Positions 59,345-64,000 of a DNA stretch of 64,000 bases are shown one piece after another (position 1 is the stretch's first letter; each line of letters starts with the position of its first letter). Position numbers and translations under genes: made by a program. The notes below the pieces were generated by a model, which was given only the letters and a program-made list of their open reading frames with translations, was not told where the DNA came from and did not search any database. The DNA comes from Aquatica leii (lineage: Eukaryota > Arthropoda > Insecta > Coleoptera > Lampyridae): positions 131,272,545-131,336,544 of the forward strand of contig CM069433.1 of the NCBI GenBank assembly GCA_035610365.1, read 5' to 3'.

Positions 59345-61405
59345 CACGTTTACTGCCCAATGGCTCATATGTTGTGCCATCGGGTATTTTTGTTTCGTGC
59401 CGATAGCACATACTATATTGTGTTACTTGACTCTCTTGTTTGTATGCTGCAGTCTGGCTTAGGCTGTTGAGATAGACGGTTGCGCTTGTATGGGCACCTC
59501 CCAAACATTAGGGAAAATACTCGTGAAGAATTAATTTGTTTTGTATGAACAATGAACGGTAATTTGACGGGATCATCCAAATTGACGGGGAGGGAGCATT
59601 ATCTTCGCAATAGGCCTCTAAAAGAAGCGGATACATTGTTTGATTCTGATAAAGAAGATGAGATGAGTCTGCTGAATAGCGGACTGGGGTGGAATCAAGC
59701 GGGGATTCTAAAGAAGAAAGTGGCGTTGCTGCGAAAATGGCAGAAGCACATGTTTTGCTGCACGTTACTAATTCAGATGAGGATGAAGTAACGGGATGAT
59801 GACAGCGTACCCGTTTGGACTGACACACCCGATCAGAAAAATATTCCAACGCCGGTTTGAAGGGGTCACATCTAGGTAGCGAACGTTACAATTTTTTTCA
59901 CTGCTTGTAACGGCTGATTTTTTTGACCATTTCGTGGAACAAAGTAATTTGAATGCAGAAGAAATATCCTTTAATTCCGAAACAAAGGAAAAATCTCGTA
60001 TTATGCTTTGGAAACCGGTTACAGTGCCTCAGATGAAAGTTTTTTTAGGCTTTGGCTACAGATGGGAGACGTGCAAATAAATAGACTGATGGACTACTGG
60101 AAGACGGACAAACTTTACTCGATTCCCTGTTTGCCGAGATATATGGCAAGAAACAGGTTTGTGCTTATTTTGCGGTGTCTGCACATCGCACAAAATCCCA
60201 AAAGTGATTCAGATTCAGGTAATGGAGACCGTTTGTATAAAATTAGGTGGCTACAGGATTATTTGAACCAAGCAATGGAAGAAGTTTACATTCCTTAAAG
60301 GGAACTCTCGTTGGACGAGTCAATGATTCTATGGAGAGGTAAACTGGGTTTCGGCAGTACATGAAAGGGAAAAAACATAAAATCGGAATAAAATTATATG
60401 TCCTCGCTGAACCTAATGGAAATATTTTACGTTGCTACGTATACAGTGGCAGTTCGTGAGATTTGCGTGGAAAAGACCATTGCAACAAAGTTGTTATGTA
60501 TCTGTTGAAGGGGTTGAAGAATAATTGTTACTCATTGTAGACAACTTTTACAGTAGTGTACATACGAGTCAGTTGCTACTGCAAAATTGAACCTACGTTA
60601 CTGGGACGCTACGACAAAACAGGAGGTATAATCCAAAATCAGTAACGCAGGCAAAATTACAACGTGGGGAAGTTACGTCAAAATATTGGGACGGGATTAT
60701 TATAGAAAAATGGCGTGATAACACGATGTTTTGATCATTTCAACGAAAGATGAAGATGAAATGCTTGAAGTTCAGAGGAAGCATGGGGTTCATGTTTCAA
60801 AACCAAATACGATACTAAAATATAACCAGTTTATGCCGGGATTTGATCGCCAAGATCATCCGAAAGGAAAACCATGATATGGTATAAAAAAGTGATTATA
60901 CATTTCACCTCGATGCTGCTGCTGAACAGTTATCTTTTATACAAAAAGTACACCACAGGAAAAAAACATTGCGGTATACCATTTCCGTATTTCGGTTATA
61001 AAGAACTCTGAAAAAAACCCAAAAAGTAAAACACAACTTCTACGGCTAGAACATTCACCGATCAAGCTAGAAAAGAGAAATGGTTTGCAAGTCAAGATAA
61101 GATGCAGGGTCTGTCACTGAACGAATATTAGGAAACTCACACAATACCACTGTCCATCATGTGAGGATGCTTCCGGGTTTGGTTTGGGGGAATATTTTAT
61201 GGAATATCATAAATAAATAAAACATATCGCACCTTTTTATGTGATTTTGTGACAAAGTTAAAAATCTTTATTTTGTTGTTGCCCAGGCTATTTGCGTTAT
61301 ATGTTTTTGTCTAGAAACAAAGTTTTATTTTTCACTGCTCTTATTTCATAAATTTTAGTGTCGGCGCCCTAAAGTAGGGCGCTGAGAGCGTAGGCAGTAA
61401 ATGTG
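59345..61405 (+). mobile_element. piggyBac element (copy 2) with TTAA on both sides
   Basis: The ends are CACGTTTACTGCC (59345) and GGCAGTAAATGTG (61405), flanked by TTAA at 59341-59344 and 61406-61409. At 2061 bp it is about 150 bp longer than copy 1. It sits at the same place relative to the mariner-like transposase. Confidence 0.9.
59552..61216 (+). pseudogene. piggyBac transposase, multiply broken (copy 2)
   Basis: It starts MNGNLTGSSKLTGREHYLRN. The core stretch 60008-60298 keeps SDESFFRLWLQMGDVQINR and ARNRFVLILRCLHIAQNP. The first catalytic region LDESMILWRGKLGFRQYMKG (about 60312) and VDNFYSSV (about 60538) are readable in other frames. The C-terminal finger is degraded (CPSCEDASGF). 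At least six breaks exist. Differences from copy 1 are roughly 7-10%, including non-silent ones, so the gene has evolved without constraint. Confidence 0.85.
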
Positions 61406-62775
61406 TTAATGAAGTAGAAAGTAGTAATAAATAATAATGTAAAAACTAAACACAAGAAGTAACTTCTAAATTGATGCTTATATCGTTTAAATTTTTGCGT
61501 TGAATTTATAACAGAATTATGCATTGACAACGATAGCAGCGTATACAAACCACCAAGCTATCTATTAGCTATGAAAATCGTTCCAATAATTTTATATCAA
61601 AATATTTTTATTAAAGTGACACTCGGATGTCAATAAATTGATACCAATGCTGATTGGGAAGGCTACTAGAATAAATCTGCTTGATTAAAATAATGCTTGT
61701 TGTGATTTAATTAAAAAATTTACAAATATTTCCATAATTGTACATGTTAGGAGAAAAAAGTACTAGTGGAAATCAATAGAGAATTAAAAACTACATTAGA
61801 AATAATTGACAGAAATTGAGGGTGCTCTCATACAATATAAGTATAACGAATTAAAAAATCTTTTAGACTATTTAAGTACTTCTTACTTTTATCTACGAGT
61901 TTACAAAGACATATTCCAAAATTTCAAAAACACCAATTTTGTGACGATTTCTTTCTAATGTTGCATCTCTAAAGAAATTACTCTAAAATGGCAACATCGC
62001 TATTAATTAAAAAAATTTTAAAAGAATTTTTCATCTAAATTAAGCCTTCATCGAACAGTATAAGAAGATTGATGGGTTGTTATTTTAAAAAGTGCAGCAT
62101 TATGTTTCCCAGCGAAAACTAAACACTGTATAAACAAAAATATTTTTAAAATATGCAACTTTTCAATAAAAATGAGTACAGTACTGAATATTTTATACTG
62201 ATATTTATACGAAGGCACTAGAAACCGAGGCCAGAGTAATGGCGAACCCTGTATATATTTAATGTATACGGTCTTGGTCCTATGGACTAAATTTTTTTTA
62301 AACATTTTTTAGGAAATGTTAATAGAGAACACGGTGAAAACCCAAAAATTTTCATATTTTCAAACATCATGGCTGCAAAAGTCTTAATTGTATGGTAATT
62401 TGTCATATTTTAATACGTATAAAATTTAAATTATGATTTTTGTTAAACTTTCTTTAGTTTTCTAGTATGTAGTAGCCACTGTATAACTGTTTCATTTAAA
62501 CTAAACTAATTTACTAAAATTTATTAAAAAACACAACATTAAGACAATATAATAAAAGTCCAAAAAGCATTACTTGCACATGCTTGTACTAAATGGTCTA
62601 AACGTAATAAACTTAAAAAAATTAAATTTTATCAAAACCTTTACTCTCTTTAGCGTTGCTTCTTAAATCTTTTCTTGAATAGAGATAAAAATATATTTTT
62701 TTGTAAAATAATTGTAATTTCTATCAATAAACTAACCTCGTCCAAAAAACCGTTCCTTTCTCATCTGTCTAAAAG

Positions 62776-62834
62776 GCGTCCTTCAAACAGTTATGTGGGA
62801 TATGCGGATTTGCTTGCTATTGCATTAGGAAAAG
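62776..62834 (+). other. Candidate small coding exon of an unknown gene (copy 2)
   Basis: Counterpart of 14464-14522, same frame and borders. It differs at two third-codon positions without changing the protein run RPSNSYVGYADLLAIALGK. Confidence 0.3.
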
Positions 62835-63889
62835 GTCGTAAATATTTAATTCTTTCTTTTGTATTCCAAACATGTAGCAACTTTATTTAAATATCATTAA
62901 TTGCGGTAGGTGTAAGAAAATATCAAACGCTTTCGTTACAAAGTTAAATAAATACCCAAGAAAATTAATATCCACTAGGAAACGTTATTAAGCAATAAAT
63001 CTATTGTTTTATTGAAAAATATTTACATTAAGATTTATGTCGATATACTACAAAATATTGCATTATTAATTGCACAGTTATAGTATTTACGCAAAGTTAT
63101 TATAATATGTACAACTAGTAGTTGCCATAAAAGTCAATTATTGATAGTTAATGTTAAGGCATTGCAGTGATGTATTATTTGCATGATGCATTGTACAAAA
63201 AGTTATTTCATTACAGTAGGGTTTATGCGCGTAAGTACATTTCATGCCGTGTTAACTGTACACAATAAACACCTTTAATTAAAGCATAAGATTAAACCAA
63301 CGTACCAATAAGGTATAATGCATACTATTAAAGTCTTAATGTGACATAATACCACACCCTTTTAGAAATAACCCTGTTTAACGCATGCAACTCACACAAT
63401 CTATTAAAAAAGAAGGTCGTTATTAAATTACGATCTTTAGTAATATGTAGTAGAATTTATAAAAACAAATACAGCTAGTGGATCTATGGCGTATGTAAAT
63501 CATACTAGAAACACACCAATAGAAAATTGACCATGTAGTGATTTATTAGAATAGTACGTTTACTTGAACAAATTTTACAGCTAGAAGAAAATAATTTAAA
63601 AAACAGACATTTTTAAGGCGCGACACTGATTAGGTTACGATCAAAAAACGGGTTGGATAAACGGGTAACAACCGGAAACCAAAGAGAAGATAGTTCAAAA
63701 CCGTGGTCTCGAGTGAAGTTATTGGGGATGTTTGATGATTGCTATGCTCTCTCGGATTTTCCTATCAAAGAAGAACATATATTGACAAAGAAAAATAGTT
63801 TGTATTTGGTAGTAACAATTAAAAAAAAACATAAGTAAAAAATTGAGAAAATTTGGTAACTTTTTTCTACTAATAATAATTGTTAAGTA

Positions 63890-64000
63890 GTTGTATTACA
63901 CAATCAGGTAGGAGAGGCAAAAAACTCACACTTAGTAGACTTTTACAGGCGACGTTTCGTGGCGTTATTGTGTGAACTTCATCGTGGCCACTATTTATTG
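63890..64000 (-). mobile_element. Penelope-like 3' terminal region at the window end (copy 2)
   Basis: Same terminal sequence as 15590-15693, including the CGAAACGTC box; the first box is TGAAGT-like here (CACGATGA on the minus strand). It shows that the Penelope-like insertion is shared by both repeat copies. Confidence 0.6.

Larger units (their letters stand above)
57886..62253 (-). mobile_element. Mariner-like element with long inverted repeats (copy 2)
   Basis: The right end (CGAACCCTGTA ending at 62253) is intact. The left end has lost its outer 40-60 bases, so the inverted pair begins at about GAAAAGCTGCGTG (57890). The left arm runs to about 58320 and the right arm covers about 61790-62253. 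It contains the transposase remnant and the nested piggyBac, and lacks the 1-kb stretch of copy 1. Without its left end it could not move. Confidence 0.75.
52278..64000. repeat. Large direct repeat, copy 2 (runs off the window)
   Basis: Partner of 3178-15693. The last bases of the window still match 15638-15693, so the end is not reached. Relative to copy 1 it lacks 12051-13046, the 60-bp tandem pair and the outer 40-60 bases of the left inverted repeat. It has about 90 extra bases near 55740 and 150 near 61210. Confidence 0.9.

Noticed and set aside
1..64000. CRISPR array, bacterial operon or prophage
   Set aside because: No spaced short repeats or bacterial genes; introns, codon use and transposons are those of an insect.

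Overview
The window is AT-rich insect nuclear DNA, possibly beetle (low confidence). It has spliced genes with GT-AG introns and many decayed transposable elements of classes common in insects: hAT, pogo-like, piggyBac, mariner-like with a DUF4817-type helix-turn-helix, Tc1, Harbinger, Penelope-like and Ty3/Gypsy. Two cellular genes are recognisable. One is the ionotropic chemosensory co-receptor Ir25a on the plus strand, about 19.1-38.8 kb, with its first exon(s) not found. The other is an LZTS/Fez1-family coiled-coil gene on the minus strand, present twice (3.43-4.98 kb and 52.53-54.07 kb).

Layout. 1-1654: hAT element. 1655-3177: remains of a pogo-like element plus sequence not found beside the second copy. 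3178-15693: first copy of a large direct repeat. It holds the LZTS 3' exons, a pogo-like remnant, a mariner-like element with roughly 0.5-0.6 kb terminal inverted repeats, and a piggyBac nested in that element. 15590-18131: Penelope-like retroelement on the minus strand, ending at a 100-N gap (18132-18231). 19100-20276: Ir25a amino-terminal-domain exons. 20277-36868: one 16.6-kb Ir25a intron with a clean 1451-bp hAT-type non-autonomous element and fragments of Harbinger, Tc1 and mariner-like elements. 36869-38784: Ir25a ligand-binding and channel exons. 38785-52262: transposon-dense spacer with a pogo-like element split by a 3.9-kb DDE-type transposon of unresolved family and by a Gypsy retrotransposon. 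52278-64000: second copy of the direct repeat, running off the window.

The repeat copies lie about 48-49 kb apart with Ir25a between them. This could be a tandem duplication, in which case a second Ir25a may lie past the window, or two haplotypes placed in series by the assembler. The LZTS exons differ between copies only by synonymous changes and one in-frame 9-bp indel. The nested-transposon interior of the repeat differs by roughly a tenth, while both its flanks are nearly identical. Ir25a is well conserved in sequence but carries about ten or more frameshifts, mostly in single-base runs and concentrated near the N gap. That looks more like consensus error than loss of the gene.

All gene identities come from recognising protein motifs by eye; no database search was run.
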